A stretch of 64,000 nt of DNA, taken from the NCBI RefSeq assembly GCF_007655135.1, contig NC_045129.1, positions 1,612,001 through 1,676,000 on the forward strand. Reading direction: 5' to 3'. The notes beneath the pieces are model-generated. The model made no database searches and was not told the DNA's origin. It saw nothing but the letters and a program-made list of their open reading frames with translations. The stretch is from Punica granatum (Eukaryota; Streptophyta; Magnoliopsida; Myrtales; Lythraceae). A program made the translations under genes and the position numbers. Positions 1 through 12,590 of the stretch are shown here, piece by piece (position 1 is the stretch's first letter; the number at the start of each line of letters is the position of its first letter).

Positions 1-2241
1 GACGTCGCTCTTGAGCAGTACCACGTTAATCGGAGCCGTTTATCCACTAGATGCCACATAAGTGTCCGTGTCATTTTTCCGTAACGGCACTAACGAAATT
101 TTAACGATGGTAGCAAAACGTTATGGATTCTGATCTTTGAATGATCATTTTGTTCGAAAAATTCTTTCAGATAGTAATTTGTTAGTTTTAAAATCATTCA
201 ATGACCATTTTGATGGTTTTCTCTTATTTATTTATACAAGATGATGATAAATTGATAATGTAGATACCACATAATTTATAGTCTGCCACATGACATTGTC
301 CATGTCATCAATTAATGAAAAATTTAGCGGAACCTTGAACATTGATTATAAATAAAATTATTTTCAAAGTTTGCATCAATTTTTAAAACCTTTCATTTTT
401 TACTCTATGTAAGAGAGAGGATAGTTCATGTTTTTCCTTAAAATCAACTCTGAAGTCTTAACTAATTTATTGAATATTTATTATATTATGGAATTTTAAA
501 AATTATTGTACATGTTATATATAAAACAAGAATATCAAAGTGCTAATGTACTTACAATGAAAATTTTAATACAATTTTCTTGTTAAACATTAAAAGTGAA
601 AGTTTCTACTCATTTATTTCGATTAACTATTTATTCAAAAGTCCAGCAAATATATAACATTTTGATAATGTGATTTTTTGTATGTCATATTATAAGTATA
701 TATATATATATATGTGTGCATAATTAAATTATTGTCCTTTCACTTGTTACTAGCCTATTTCCTGTGTGATGCACAAGTTCGTTGATATATTTATTGTGTT
801 CAAATATATGCTAAAATAATTTTAAAATATGAATATTATGATTAAAAATTTCGATTTTTGATCATTTCGTATTCCAATAGTTTTAATAAAACTAATGGCA
901 TAAATAAAAATTAACATAAGATCATAAATAAACGTGTGGAGAACACAATCGTGAATAATTTACTTTTGGTTCATTAACTAAATAACTTCTCTAATGAAGG
1001 TCAGATATATTTGCATAACTAAACCAATTATCATATAAACTATTTAATTTAATTCTATACAAATATCATAGTAAATAAATAAATATACATAATAAACTTT
1101 TCTGAAATTAGTCTCTTCCAATTAATATTACATTAAAATAATATTTATAGATATGTAAAATTTATAAATATGGAGATACATAACAAAAATTATAATATAA
1201 ATTACAGACGGTATATAAATAACATTTCATATATAAATTTGCGGCTGAAAAGTTATTAGTATTCTAAATCAATATAATGAACTATAAGAAAAAAATTAAA
1301 TAATTTTTTGTATACAGAAATTTCTTTATTATTATATTATCGGTGCAATATGTACATTGAGATGTTGCAATATTAATAAGAACAAAAAAACTACATGTAA
1401 ATCTCTTTGAAATATAGATTTTGTAGAACTTCAATGACAAAAACTTATAATTATTTGGTGCATGAAAATTTCAAAATTTTGTTATTATGAATCATTTCCT
1501 AGGAAACAAAATTTAAATGGATTAAATTTTTATCGAAAATAAATTATTTATTTGTATTAATACATTTAATACATAATTAATGTACCAATTCCACTTTACA
1601 TTATGTATTATAGATGTTAACCTTAATTTTTTATAAAGGTAATCTTAAATGTAAATCGTCTTATTTTTTTTTATTTTTCATAATACCATTTATGTTTTAT
1701 TTAAATGAAAAGCTTTATCAATATATTTTAACGATTTATTACATAATTCCATATTTATAAATTGAGTATCTAATTAGTAAGATAATTAGTGCTGTTACAC
1801 ATACAAATCATATTTTTGTATGAAATTTAAATCTGTATATATTTTTCTAACATTTTAGTTTTATGTGTTACAACTGAATATTTAAGTCATATTTTTTAAT
1901 GAAGAATCGTAACATGAGATCATATATATATCTATACATATCTACATCTATATATCTATAAATCTATAAATCGGAAGCATTTCAGAAATTCTCGTGGAGA
2001 GTACGTTCATTTTTCATACTCTTGAGTTTCCCTTTTATTATTTTAAAAAATACGAATAAATCAATGTAAATATAGACATTACTTAACCATGAAGTAAGTA
2101 AGTAAGTAAATAATATAATATAATATAATTGTTCTTAATTCAATCTTAAAAGTCGATTTATAAAGTATTTAAATAGAGATTGTTACTTGTGGAATTTGAA
2201 TAAGCCAATAATATTATGGATAAGATGCATCAATATAACGG
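1..2241. other. AT-rich intergenic DNA, no gene seen
   Basis: No convincing coding region on either strand. The stretch is very AT-rich with short TA and GTAA microsatellites (near 694-712 and 2094-2110). A roughly 190-bp block at 1709-1900 recurs at 5608-5800. This suggests old, decayed repeat DNA into which the solo LTR at 2242 later inserted. Confidence 0.7.
1709..1900 (+). repeat. Direct repeat, copy 1 (partner 5608-5800)
   Basis: Starts near AGCTTTATCAATATATTTTA and stays alignable with 5608-5800 for about 190 bp, with scattered substitutions and small indels. The two copies lie on either side of the solo LTR in the same orientation. They may be pieces of an older dispersed repeat or a small duplication; there is no coding content. 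Confidence 0.7.
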
Positions 2242-3245
2242 TGTGCGCACCCGAATTTCGTCTCGTCGGGGCACGCATGCGCGCGCCTAAATGCAACGCG
2301 GCTTGGGAGTGTCCACCTTCCCGGGGACGCGCGACGGACGCACGTGAGAAGGAGTCGCCACTTGCCATTTTACGACCCGAAAGTCGAGGGCCGGCAAGTT
2401 TCCCGGGTCTAGGGGTACGGGGTACACCTAATATGCTAAGGCAATGGTTTTGTACGGAACCGGAAATTCCGAATTCGGGGGTTCTATTACGTGTGAGCTT
2501 ATATCCCACACGCCCTTTCGGTACTCTAGCTTGCTAGGCTTGCCCTTTTATTTATTTACCTCATGATTAAGTTCCGCTCATCTTACGCGTTTTGACACCG
2601 TAAATTCGAAGGAACACTCCGACCGTCCACTCTCCGACCGGGATTATTACATGAATAAATATGCATCGTAAAACCCTTACATTGTTCTCTCAAATATAAA
2701 TTACAATGACTGAATCCCGGTTAGTTCGTGTTCGGCCGTTATTTCACTCATGCTCACCGTATGGTTTGGAAAAGACCGAAATCGAAAATAATGCAACGCG
2801 GGCTCATGGAGCCGGTGGTCGGGTCCGACCGGACCGACGGATAACAGAAGAATCGTTTGGTTCTTGAGACAGCCGTGGGACAGGTCGAGCTCCCGGGTCA
2901 TGTCCTGACCACGACTCATTCATCCTATCCGAGTTGTCTTTCCACTTAGACATCACTAAGATTGGGACGTTGAGTCGAGGTAAGACCCGATGCCGCACTC
3001 GGGTTGCGCGCTCTCAATGTGCATGGGCGTTGGACCCCGTGATATCGTTTCCTATGAGTTCAGGCTTGAACCGCGATGAATACACCAAATAACAGAAAAG
3101 TACATGTTGTAAAGAGCACGTATTATCATGTTGCATACACATAATTACATAAACAAAATTATTTAAAAGAGGCATGTGCGTTATCGGTGGGGAATCCAAG
3201 TAGGAAAAACGATTGGATATCTTTGGAAAATGTCCAGAGGACTGA

Positions 3246-3482
3246 ATTGAACGATTTTAAAAGATGGGGGACCGATTTGAAAATTCCGAACGTTTGGGGA
3301 CTGATTTGCAAATTATAAGAGTTTAGGAACTGCTTTGACAATTCTAAAAGATGGGGGACTGATTTGTAAACCATAAAATATGGGGACTGATTTGTAAATT
3401 TCGAAAGATGGGGGACTGATTTATAAATTCCGAAAGATGGGGGACTGATTTGCAAATCATAAAAGATGGGGACTGATTTGTA
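3246..3482 (+). repeat. Short tandem repeats inside the solo LTR
   Basis: About seven degenerate copies of a 30-40 bp unit built around GGGGGACTGATTTGTAAATT follow one another. Weaker relatives continue to about 3680 (GGACTGATTGAAAAATGA). Such minisatellites are common in long Tat-type LTRs. The apparent minus-strand frame across them is only a translation of the repeat. Confidence 0.75.
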
Positions 3483-4233
3483 AAAAAAACTACTGAAAAT
3501 GCCCTAGGACTTATTTGAAATGAAATTGAAAATCAGGACTGATCTGAAAGATAAAAAAAGGCCCGAGGACTAAACTGAAATAACTCGGAAAGTTTCTTGG
3601 AATGCTAGAACAATTCTGGAAAATTCAAGGACTGATTGAAAAATGATAAAGTGACCGGGGCTTGATTGAAAATGATTTTGAAATTCGGGGCAAATCTTAA
3701 GAAAATAAAATACGTCTTCTGGACTGAAATGTGACAAAATAGAAAGTTTGTAAAATCGAGTTCGGAGACAAAACGATCACCCACGCGACTCAAGAACATA
3801 CACTGCACAATCATATCCATCAAGCAAACAATAATATTCAGGAAATGATCCCTAATCATGCCACTAAGTTGAGAATTTACCTAGTTCGGAAAGTTGAGGG
3901 GTGATTCTGTAAATAAAAAAAATATAAAAAAAAAGTCAAAGATATGCTGGGTGAGTTTGACCGGGCCGGTCTGAACAGTACCGGGCTGGTCTGAGCTGGA
4001 TTGGGCCGAACTCCGATGGAATGGACTGGGCCGAATGGAAGATTGGGCTTCGGAAGAATGGATGGGCCGAAGTTGGCGGACTGGGCCGGACCTGCAACAG
4101 AGAAATAATGGGCTAGTCCCGAGATGCGGGATAGGGCCTTCAAGAGTCGGGCTGGACCGTTGCCGAGTCGGGTTTGGGCTGTTTTGGCTTGCACAGACCC
4201 GAATGGTAGCAACAGACCCGACTAGAAGGGTGG

Positions 4234-4524
4234 ACAGGCCCGACTGGCACAAGTCGGGTCGGACGTCGCCACGGAGGCTCCCGATGGAATTTTGAGGCAA
4301 GGTCGGCGGCATTGGACTCCTAACTGACTGAGGAGCACAGTGATAGGTGGCTCGTAGCGAGATTCAACCCGAGCTGACCTGTGCGTCCCTTCAAAGTTCG
4401 GATCAGAAATGACGACCAGAGGAACAGGCCCGACTGGCACAAGTCGGGTCGGACGTCGCCACGGAGGCTCCCGATGGAATTTTGAGGCAAGGTCGGCGGC
4501 ATTGGAATCCTAACTGACTGAGGA
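4234..4524 (+). repeat. 101-bp direct repeat pair inside the solo LTR
   Basis: 4234-4334 and 4424-4524 are almost identical, starting ACAGGCCCGACTGGCACAAG and ending CTGACTGAGGA, with about 90 bp between them. The sequence is GC-rich and non-coding. It is an internal duplication within the LTR. Confidence 0.85.
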
Positions 4525-4823
4525 TCGTGCCTGTAGTGGTTTCATGAAGATTAGACATGTCGATTTTCCTGAGAGATGCAAAGAAAACCGGTAAAAACTG
4601 GAAAAATCTGTAAAGGGAGAAAGGAGAGAAATGGCGGTGGTGCGCGGTTGAGCGGCTCTCGGCACGTGACCACCTCGTCACGGGGGAGAGTGAGGGTCAT
4701 GAGGAACCCTTAGGAAATGATGGCACGACTTGCCATAGTCGTGAGGTGGTGGAAATGTCGAGGAAGCCCGGGAAAACCGTGAATATGTCCTCTGGACAGG
4801 GCGATTTTGGCAAGCTGGAAGCT

Positions 4824-5097
4824 TCAAATCACAAAACTAACATCGGAAATGGACTCAGGAGGTCGAATGCATGTGGGATATGAAGTTTGGTCAAGTTTGG
4901 ATCGGGTTGGGTGGCGGTCGCCGGAAAACGGTGGAGTTTTCCGTTCTGGACAGTGTTGATTAGGCAATTTAGAAGCCTCAAATCGCAAAACTAACACCGG
5001 AAATGGACTCAGGAGGTCGAATGCATGTGGGATATGAAGTTTGGTCAAGTTTGGATAGGGTTGGGTGGCGGTCGCCGGAAAACGGTGGAGTTTTCCG
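4824..5097 (+). repeat. About 120-bp direct repeat pair inside the solo LTR
   Basis: 4824-4943 and 4977-5097 share a nearly identical block that includes ATGGACTCAGGAGGTCGAAT and ends in GGAGTTTTCCG. This is a second internal duplication in the same LTR and adds to its unusual length. Confidence 0.85.
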
Positions 5098-5375
5098 GCG
5101 GTTGCGTTTTCTTTTTTCTTCTCTTTCCCCCAAGATCCCGAAAATGAGCTGCCCCAAAACAAGGAGGATTCTCCTCCCTTTAATTGCCAATTTTGCCGGG
5201 ATTTCCGCAGATTTCGGGGAGGAAATCGCGGAGATCCCGAATTTCCGGTTCCGGTCGGCGGCTGCCCGGCCGGTCGGAACAGTAATTTTTTTTTTTTATA
5301 GAAAAGGTAATAAATTGGAAATGATAATTTTGCCCCCTTGGAGCCGATGGACCGAAATTAGGTGCTGACAAACGG

Positions 5376-6097
5376 CATAATAAGAGATTGGTCAAAGAAT
5401 ATATAATGTATTTTTAATTAGGATATTGAATTGTCAAAATTTTCAAATACTTTATAATGATTGTATTAAATTAAAATAGAATTTAACTATAAAATAAGTA
5501 ATATATATTTTTCATTATATATATATATAGTGCATGATTTTATTTGTTAATTTATCCATATATATTGTACAAGTATATGTGGTAGGCCAGATTCCAATTC
5601 ACATTGAAATAAAGCTTTATCAACATATTTTAACGATTGATTAAGTAATTCTATATTTAATAATTGAGTATCTAATTAGTAAGATAATTAGTGGTGTTAC
5701 ATATAATCATATTTTTGTATGAAATTTAAATCTGGATATATTTTTCTAAAATTTTAGAATTATGTGTTACAACTCAATATTTAAGTCATATTTTTGAAAA
5801 AAAAAATCCTAACATAATGTTAAGAGTTAATTTCAAACGGAAAAAATAAAATAAAAAAATATGGGTTTATAAAATATTGAATTTTACAACATATTAACTC
5901 AAACTTTTGGATTAGAAATGTACTTAATCTTATAGACCTAATGAAAATTTTATACATAACGTCAATATATACACACACATATATACACACGCGCTGGGTA
6001 CAATTTTTTATTAGTTTTTTTTAGCATTTATTAAGATAGGACAAGTATATGGTAGGCCATATTCCAATTCACCTTGAAATCTTTATTAATTATCATT

Positions 6098-6136
<39 letters not shown>

Positions 6137-7550
6137 TGTTAAGGTTAATCCGAGAGACCCAAAATATTAATTGTTTGTTATTTCTGTGTTCTTTTTATCT
6201 ACAAAATCCCACATTAAAAAGAAATTGACAGTGGTTGGAATATTATTACTTCTAATTGTCATAGAGAATAGGGAAACCGAAGTTCGAACCCGTTTCTACC
6301 TTATTCCTCTTCTTCTTTTAAGTAATCTCCATATTATTATCCGTTTCTGATGTAACATTTCTTCCAAAAAATCAACCCGTTTTTACATGTTTATTAGATG
6401 GGACGTGGCAGCTTCTTGATAATTTAGTTCCACCCCATATGCTTCAAAATATATATACTGCTACATATTTAAAATTTTACATATGATAATATTTTTCATG
6501 AAACAACGAAATATCTTCTCTCTCTCTCTCTCTCTTTTTAATAGACACAATAGCATTATTAAAACATCAAAGTACAATGAAGATAATGTCTGCCAACGTG
6601 GAATATAATATGACAAATTAACCAGATACACGTTAAGACCTGACCTCGTTTTGGTGTGGATTATTAATTTACAAGGACAGTGTCGGGACCCATTTCGGAC
6701 ATGTTTTCATAAGAATATGACGTTAAAGCTGACAATTCAATTCATGTATGTTCACTTCCTTTTCCTCTTTTTGTTCCCCCCCCCCCCCCCCCCCCCCCCC
6801 CCGAATATTGCAGGACCTTATCTCGATTTCGAACTTACGCAAGTTCTCTTGTCTGTGAGGAGTCATTTGTTGTTATCATGGTTGGAATGAATATGTTTAT
6901 TGGAGGACCCCATCAAACCCGTAGATTGTGGACTGATAATATAGAAGTTCAAGCATTCAGCTGAGCCCATTAGATCTCAATGGGTTAATAACTAGAAAAG
7001 TACCATATTAGCCCAAGGATTGAGCCCAATGAGGGAAAATAATAATTATAAGATAATATTAATATATATATAAATTAAAGAGAGTAGATTCATATATATA
7101 TATATATATATATGTAAGAGAGTAGAATTTTTACATAGGCAAGTATAAATCAAAAAGTTATACTAGTAATAATTCATAAGAAATATATTTTCTTTTTCAG
7201 TCACAAAGTTGTCTGTGAACCTAAGTACAACAATGGAATTCATAAATCATAAATATATAATAAAGATGCTTTTTTGCATCTTTAATAAATCACTTCACGC
7301 TCTTAATAAATGAAAAATCATATCAAGCAATCAATTAATAAGCCACACAGCAATTAGTATATAAGGATTAATATAGTTTCCCAAACATATTTGAAAACTA
7401 AGAAAGATAAATTCTTTAAAAAACAAAACTACTCAAGCTTTTTAAGAAAATTTTACATATATAAAAACCAAAACTGTAATCAATAGCTCAATATTTTTCT
7501 CACAATAGTAAAAGATATCATATCTATCTATCTATATATATGTATAGGCT
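5376..7550. other. Repeat-rich intergenic DNA, no gene seen
   Basis: AT-rich non-coding DNA. It holds the second copy of the 190-bp repeat (5608-5800), a short direct repeat (GGTAGGCCAnATTCCAATTC near 5582 and 6051), a TA microsatellite (about 6100-6132), a CT run (about 6516-6535) and a C homopolymer (about 6777-6802). No frame longer than about 80 codons looks real. Confidence 0.7.
5608..5800 (+). repeat. Direct repeat, copy 2 (partner 1709-1900)
   Basis: Same block as 1709-1900, starting AAAGCTTTATCAACATATTT. It lies a little over 200 bp downstream of the solo LTR. See copy 1. Confidence 0.7.
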
Positions 7551-8209
7551 AGGGATGGCAATAGTGCTGGTAAAAAATAGTACCCACGGATAACCGCACC
7601 ACTTTTTTGCACCGCATAACCACACTAAATGGTTATGGTTTTTAATTTCAAAAACCACATTGGTGAGGTGCAAATATGACTTTGATGAAAAAATTGCAGA
7701 TAAAAATCGAACCACAACCCTTATGTTTCTTTACATATAGATTAGACTAATATTTGAACCCATTTTCCAAGCCTAATCTCAATCTCACTTGATTTCTTAA
7801 TCAATTTAATAAAAAGCAATAAAATTATAGAGACAAAATACTAATTATTGAATTTTTATTGGACTTATACGGATTTGAGTCTATTTTCACTTAAAAGTTC
7901 AAACTAATAAGTAGTGGTATCCAAACCTCGTATAATATCATGGATATTTTTGCATTTTTTTTCATCTAGATTAATACTCTTAACACTCGCCCTCACATGC
8001 AATGTGTAGTTTATTTCTACTTACATGTTGTCGCATGCCCTTAAACATTCGCTCTCAACAACTAATCTCAAGCCAGACTTATTATCTTTGCTTGGGGGAG
8101 GGAGACTTACACGAGGTGCACTTTTGGCTGCGTTCGGACATATTGAGCTTGGCGTGGTGTGAGTGTGCACACATGCATGGGTATGCATACATGTAACCTG
8201 TGTGTTGAT
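7551..8209. other. Non-coding repeat-like DNA with a hAT-like terminus
   Basis: Around 7551 the sequence CTAGGGATGGCAA matches the terminal inverted repeat consensus common in plant hAT elements (established knowledge). I could not find a matching partner end, so this is only a candidate edge. The rest up to 8209 shows no gene. Confidence 0.35.
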
Positions 8210-9065
8210 ACCATATTGATATTCCATTTGGTTTGGGTTTGGGCCCATTTTCAAGACTAAGACCAGTAAGAAATTTTCAATTAACCTAGCTGGAGTCTTC
8301 GACTTTTCGGCCTGAGCAAATTGGGTGGCTAAACACTTGGCTAAAGTGATGTAGCTCTCCATGTCGGAATCGCCTTTATGTAGGTCACACCACCGTTGCT
8401 CCATAAATTCTTCTCAAGCAACTATCTGAGAGATAAATTGAGTTTCGAGGTTGGTCCATGCTTCATTTGAGGTCTTGGCAAAGAGAATGGTACAACCAAC
8501 ATCCTCTATGACTATAAGCATGTGGCAAGTAAGGGCAAATTTGTTCCTCGATTGCCACTTCAAGTACTCAGGATTGGGAGTGAGGCTGACATCCGCACCT
8601 GCGGTGGTCTTGCTTGGTGTCGGAACTCGACCTTTCACATAGTCGAGCATACCATCGGTGTCAAAAAAGAGGGTTCATAATGCCTTTCCTAAAGGGATAA
8701 TTTCGTCCGTTAAGTTTCACAGGGATGATGGGGAGCAGTGATGGGAGGTTGTATGTGGTGTTAGAATTGGCCATTTTGAGAAGTGGATAGAAAGAAAGGT
8801 TGAGTAGAGAGCTGAACTGAAAGTTGGGTGAGCATAATCGAGATACGGGAATTGCCTATTTTAGGCTCTGGTATCATCAAGAGATAGTGAATTATTGAAG
8901 AAGAATGAACGATTGAACTCCTCACACACAGAGTGAGGTGATATCATTATAATATATAGATGATTACAAAGAGCTATTTACAGTAATATATGTACATGAC
9001 AAAATTACATCGATTATACAAGGCGATGCATGGTTACACATCATTTGGCATTAATTGCTCTATTA
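8210..9065 (-). mobile_element. Decayed Ty1/copia retrotransposon: LTR edge and gag start
   Basis: Read on the minus strand, about 9065-8880 looks like LTR sequence and is followed by TGATACCAGAGCC (8865-8877), two bases off the usual plant initiator-tRNA-Met primer site TGGTATCAGAGCC. A gag reading frame then begins near 8775 (MANSNTTYNLPSLLPI). It continues through a Retrotran_gag_2/UBN2-like stretch: LNGRNYPF, then NPEYLKWQSRNKFAL, EDVGCTILFAKTSNEAW and LETQFISQ, ending near 8230 after frame breaks. Nothing of protease, integrase or reverse transcriptase remains, so this is a dead 5' fragment. Family assignment rests on the gag pattern and is fairly secure; LTR borders are approximate. Confidence 0.7.
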
Positions 9066-10195
9066 ATAATTTATGGATATTTTTTATTTATTAGATTTTT
9101 ATGTTGTTTATTTCTTTAATTGCTAAGTTTTTCTTGATTTTTATTTAATTTAATTTCACGATGCGGTGTGGATAATCACGATTTTTTGTAGTGTGAACAT
9201 AGCTTTTAATTTTCCAAATCACGGCAGATGTAGTGCGAATTCGTATATATACCTTCTGAATAACCCCGCAACATTCGATGAATAAGCTATAATTATGCAT
9301 ACATAGATATACACATAACACACAAACGCGCACATGCATATTATATGTACACGCTTCCCTTCAAAAGCACAGAGATTACATTATGTTCCTTATTAATTAA
9401 TTCTAATACATTTCAATGACGTGACTATCTTTTATGGAATAAAAACCCAACAAACCATGATAGAAGACAGTCTTCTGCAATTGGTGGATTTGCTGGACTG
9501 CACTAAAGTCGATTGGATAAAAGACATAGAAAGCTAAAGCTATATATAAATAATATATCATTGGCCCCATTGTTGATTTTTAATTGGAGGACACTTGAAC
9601 GAATGCAACAATCTTTGATTCTTTCTCTGCGCACAAATTGATTTCTTCCTGATACAGTCGTATTATTTTTGTCTTCTACTTTAGATGAAAGAGCTGCCTA
9701 CGGTCTATATTTTATTGCCATTCATGCCATTATTCTCCTTCACAAAAACAAAAAGAGAATTCCAAATATCCGTTAAATTTTTATATTCGGAGAAAAATTT
9801 CGCATCACAGTTTCAGAATATTGAACTGAACGAATCACATGTTGCCTGATACATTAATTGATAATGAATATTCTCCCAACATAATATGTATAAACTCAAT
9901 AATATATCATTATCGACGATATTTAACTATATATGGCTATGCTTTCCGCTCCTCGTGCTTTCATTAGCTACTAACTTTGTATATGGTCCTTGGAATGGAA
10001 TCAAGATTTTTATTACTTACTCTATTATCGGACAATCCTCATTTTGTCGTATAATCTCTAGTTCCATCATTAACTTTTGAAAGATGGAGATGTTGATAAT
10101 TTTCCTTTTTAATAATTGGTAGCTTTTTGCAGAAAAGGGCTTTAGTATCAGAAATTCTGCAAAAAAGTCACCCCGTCTTGCACGTCAATAATTAA
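9066..10195. other. Intergenic DNA, no gene seen
   Basis: AT-rich sequence with no supported gene, RNA or repeat boundary. Open frames here are under 65 codons and show no recognisable motif. Confidence 0.6.
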
Positions 10196-10514
10196 GAGTG
10201 TGTTTGGATTGAGAGTTGAGTTGAATTGAATTGAATTTTAGTTTTAATTGGTTTGTAATGATTATATTGTTGAATTATGAGAAAAAGTGTGAAAAAATAA
10301 TAAATAATTGAGAGAAAATAATGATTAAATAATGATTGTGTTGTTGAATTGTGAAAAAAGTAATAAATAGTTGAGAGAATTCAATATTAAAAATGGAGTA
10401 GAATGGTTAAAAATATTTAAAAAATAAAAAAAATAATGATTGTGATGTTGAATTGAAGATAAGTAAAGTTGAGTTAAGTTGAGTTAAACTTTGTTGCGAA
10501 AACAAACACACCAA
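10196..10514 (+). mobile_element. MITE-like element, copy 1
   Basis: About 320 bp, beginning GAGTGTGTTTGGATTGAG and ending in AAACAAACACACC. GTGTGTTTG at the left is therefore inverted as CAAACACAC at the right. The body is AT-rich and internally repetitive (TTGAATTGAATTG, TTGAGAGAA, ATGATTGTGTTGTTGAATTG). It has no coding capacity. A related truncated copy lies at 10877-11065. The superfamily is not determined. Confidence 0.6.
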
Positions 10515-10876
10515 AAAATCTCTCCCTTCAGGTCTGAGGTGGGGGAAAGGACAATTCGGAATTCTTTTTGTAAGACAAAAATACGAATATTCTAATATAA
10601 AAGAAAAAGATCTGATTGAGCTGAAATGACAATATTGGCCAACTCCACCCTCTCTTGCCCATGCAAGCTGGCCTGGCGGCCACTCGGTGACGAAGCCAAA
10701 TTTCCGGCGGGCCCCGCAAGAGGACTGTATGGAGTTCAGGCGCCCACCAGCCGATATTTGGCTCAAGTGGACTCTGACCCGCGGCTTATGGACTCACCGT
10801 TGAATCGTGCCATGGGCTCCACCTGGCATCTCAATTGATTAGCATTATTTTCTGGCCAATTTGCACAAGAAAATTA
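10515..10876. other. GC-richer spacer between two MITE copies
   Basis: This roughly 360-bp segment differs in composition from both flanking MITE copies. It includes a 70-codon frame (10626-10838) with no recognisable motif. It may be a remnant of a gene edge or promoter region; I see no evidence that it is expressed. Confidence 0.35.
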
Positions 10877-11065
10877 ATTGTGTGTTTGATTTTAAAGTTA
10901 AGTAGAGTTGAGTTTTGATTTTAATTGGATTGTAATGATTGTGTTGTTGAATTATGAGAAAAAATATGAAAAAGTAATAAATAATTGAGAGAATTTAATA
11001 TTAAAAATTGAATTGAATAGTTCAAAAAATTAAAGAAAACGAAAAAAAAGTAATAATTGTGTTGT
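10877..11065 (+). mobile_element. MITE-like element, copy 2 (truncated)
   Basis: Begins TTGTGTGTTTGATTTTAAAG and follows copy 1 closely (TTTAATTGGATTGTAATGATTGTG, then AATAAATAATTGAGAGAATT), but lacks the right terminus. Same orientation as copy 1. Confidence 0.6.
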
Positions 11066-12590
11066 TAACTTTTATTGTATAATGAGTATAATTAAAATTT
11101 TAAAAATCAACGCTGGAACTAAATGGATTGTAGAAGTTATCATCTTCTTCTCGAGCACTCTTGTGTTGCGATCCTTGATCACCACTGTATCAATGCATGA
11201 GAGATGAGAGTTTGTGGGTTCAAGGAATCGTCCGATGAATTTAAATATAAAGCGTAAAACAATTGACAAATTACATTTCATGTAGATGACATTATCTATA
11301 GCTCAATAGTCGAGTTGATTGGGAATACCTATCAACCGAGACCGAGCAAAACTTCCTTTTCTCTGATGAGCAAATAAGGGAGGCGAAAACATCCCGTGGT
11401 CATCTGCCGAGACAAGCGATCAAATTTTCTTTCTCGCGATAAGTACACGTGATGGCAAAGTGGTAAATTTCGGATATTAGAAGGGCTTAGATTTAGACAG
11501 GTCAGTCGGGGGTCTTCACAAATAGAAAAAAAAAAAACCATCAAATGCCTTCATCACCCCTGGTGAAATGAATCATCATCTGTGAGGTAGAACAGCCTCA
11601 AGTGGGACATTTAGATCCATGCCGTCGAATCCCAATCTGTGGAAGACTGATCAGACGGTTGTGGTGCGATGTGGTCACGTGATTGTACTTATGCGTGGCC
11701 CCACCCAGGTGCAATATCGACCGTGTAGGGACCTTTCCCCCGCGTGTCGGGATGGGATGGCGAAGCCGAAATCGGACTTCTAAGGGCGTGTTTGCCTTTC
11801 ACAAAAACAAATAACGCTCGTGAAACTCATTGCTCATTTTTTTTATATCGCGTATATGATTGCGCGGTATCATTGTCACGTTGACTTGATTATAGGGTCC
11901 GCTTCTTGAAATTCAATTAGTTTTACTTATTCCAAAACAACAAAGTAATCGCAACTCGAATTTGATTATAACGGCGGAATACGATCGAATGATCAAAGTT
12001 TAATACGGAAAGTCGATGCTTCAGGAAAGGGAGAGCCATCAGTGTATGCAACTCTCATATTGATATTAACCAAGTATTCATATGGAACATTTAATAAAAC
12101 ATGGAATAGAGATTTTCTACCACATCTGCACACTGTATTGATATCTATTATCAATGGTAATTCAGTCATTTGATAATTGGTTGGTTTACCAAATATGACA
12201 AGCACAACTTAGATCAGCAACTTAGGACAGTCGATGCAAGCTTAACCATAACATGAGATCAAATTAAAGATCGCTGATGTAATTTTAAAGATGTGATTTA
12301 ATGACAAATTGAATTTTCAGTCGACTAATTAGTCGACTAATTTTACTTGTAGTAAAGAGTTTCGGAAGTCATTAAAATCATATCGTGGCTAATCTAAAGG
12401 CAAAGTCGGAATGGAAATTATTTCATCAAATAGATTGAACATGTTCGAGAAAAAGAACAATTTTTTTTTTTTTAAATTCTGGAAGGAAAAGATGAAAAAT
12501 CAAGAGGACGGTGAAAAAAATCTCAGAACTTGATATGGGGACGCATAAATCAACGGCCCAGATCAACTCAGGACTACTCTCAGCGTCTTC
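11066..12590. other. Intergenic and upstream region of the TPR-like gene
   Basis: No gene is seen. The segment 11281-11540 contains TATAGCTCAATAGTCGAG, weakly like the A box of a tRNA-derived SINE. A perfect 20-bp palindrome sits at 12319-12338. The final part should contain the promoter of the gene starting at 12738. Confidence 0.5.
12319..12338. promoter_or_regulatory. Perfect 20-bp palindrome upstream of the TPR-like gene
   Basis: AGTCGACTAATTAGTCGACT is its own reverse complement, about 420 bp upstream of the start codon. It could be a dimeric binding site or just chance; no function is shown. Confidence 0.35.

Larger units (their letters stand above)
2242..5370 (+). mobile_element. Solo LTR of a large Ty3/gypsy (Tat/Ogre-like) retrotransposon
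   Basis: The 3129-bp block starts TGTGCGCACC and ends GGTGCTGACA, so it has TG...CA ends, and the two ends are imperfect inverted copies of each other (TGTnnGCACCnnATTTCG read inward). A perfect 5-bp direct repeat AACGG flanks it (2237-2241 and 5371-5375), the target duplication expected of an LTR retroelement. GC content jumps sharply against the AT-rich surroundings. No gag-pol, primer site or second LTR is visible, so a solo LTR left by LTR-LTR recombination fits best. The length and termini resemble Tat-lineage LTRs (family knowledge); the lineage is inferred. Open frames inside it look fortuitous. Confidence 0.8.

Noticed and set aside
2187..2537. 116-codon + frame and 108-codon - frame in the same place
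   Set aside because: They straddle or lie inside the left edge of the solo LTR, overlap on opposite strands and show no protein motif.
3881..4312. 143-codon minus-strand frame
   Set aside because: Lies in GC-rich repeated LTR sequence; the Pro/Ser-rich translation is a composition effect and the same sequence recurs at 4320-4502.
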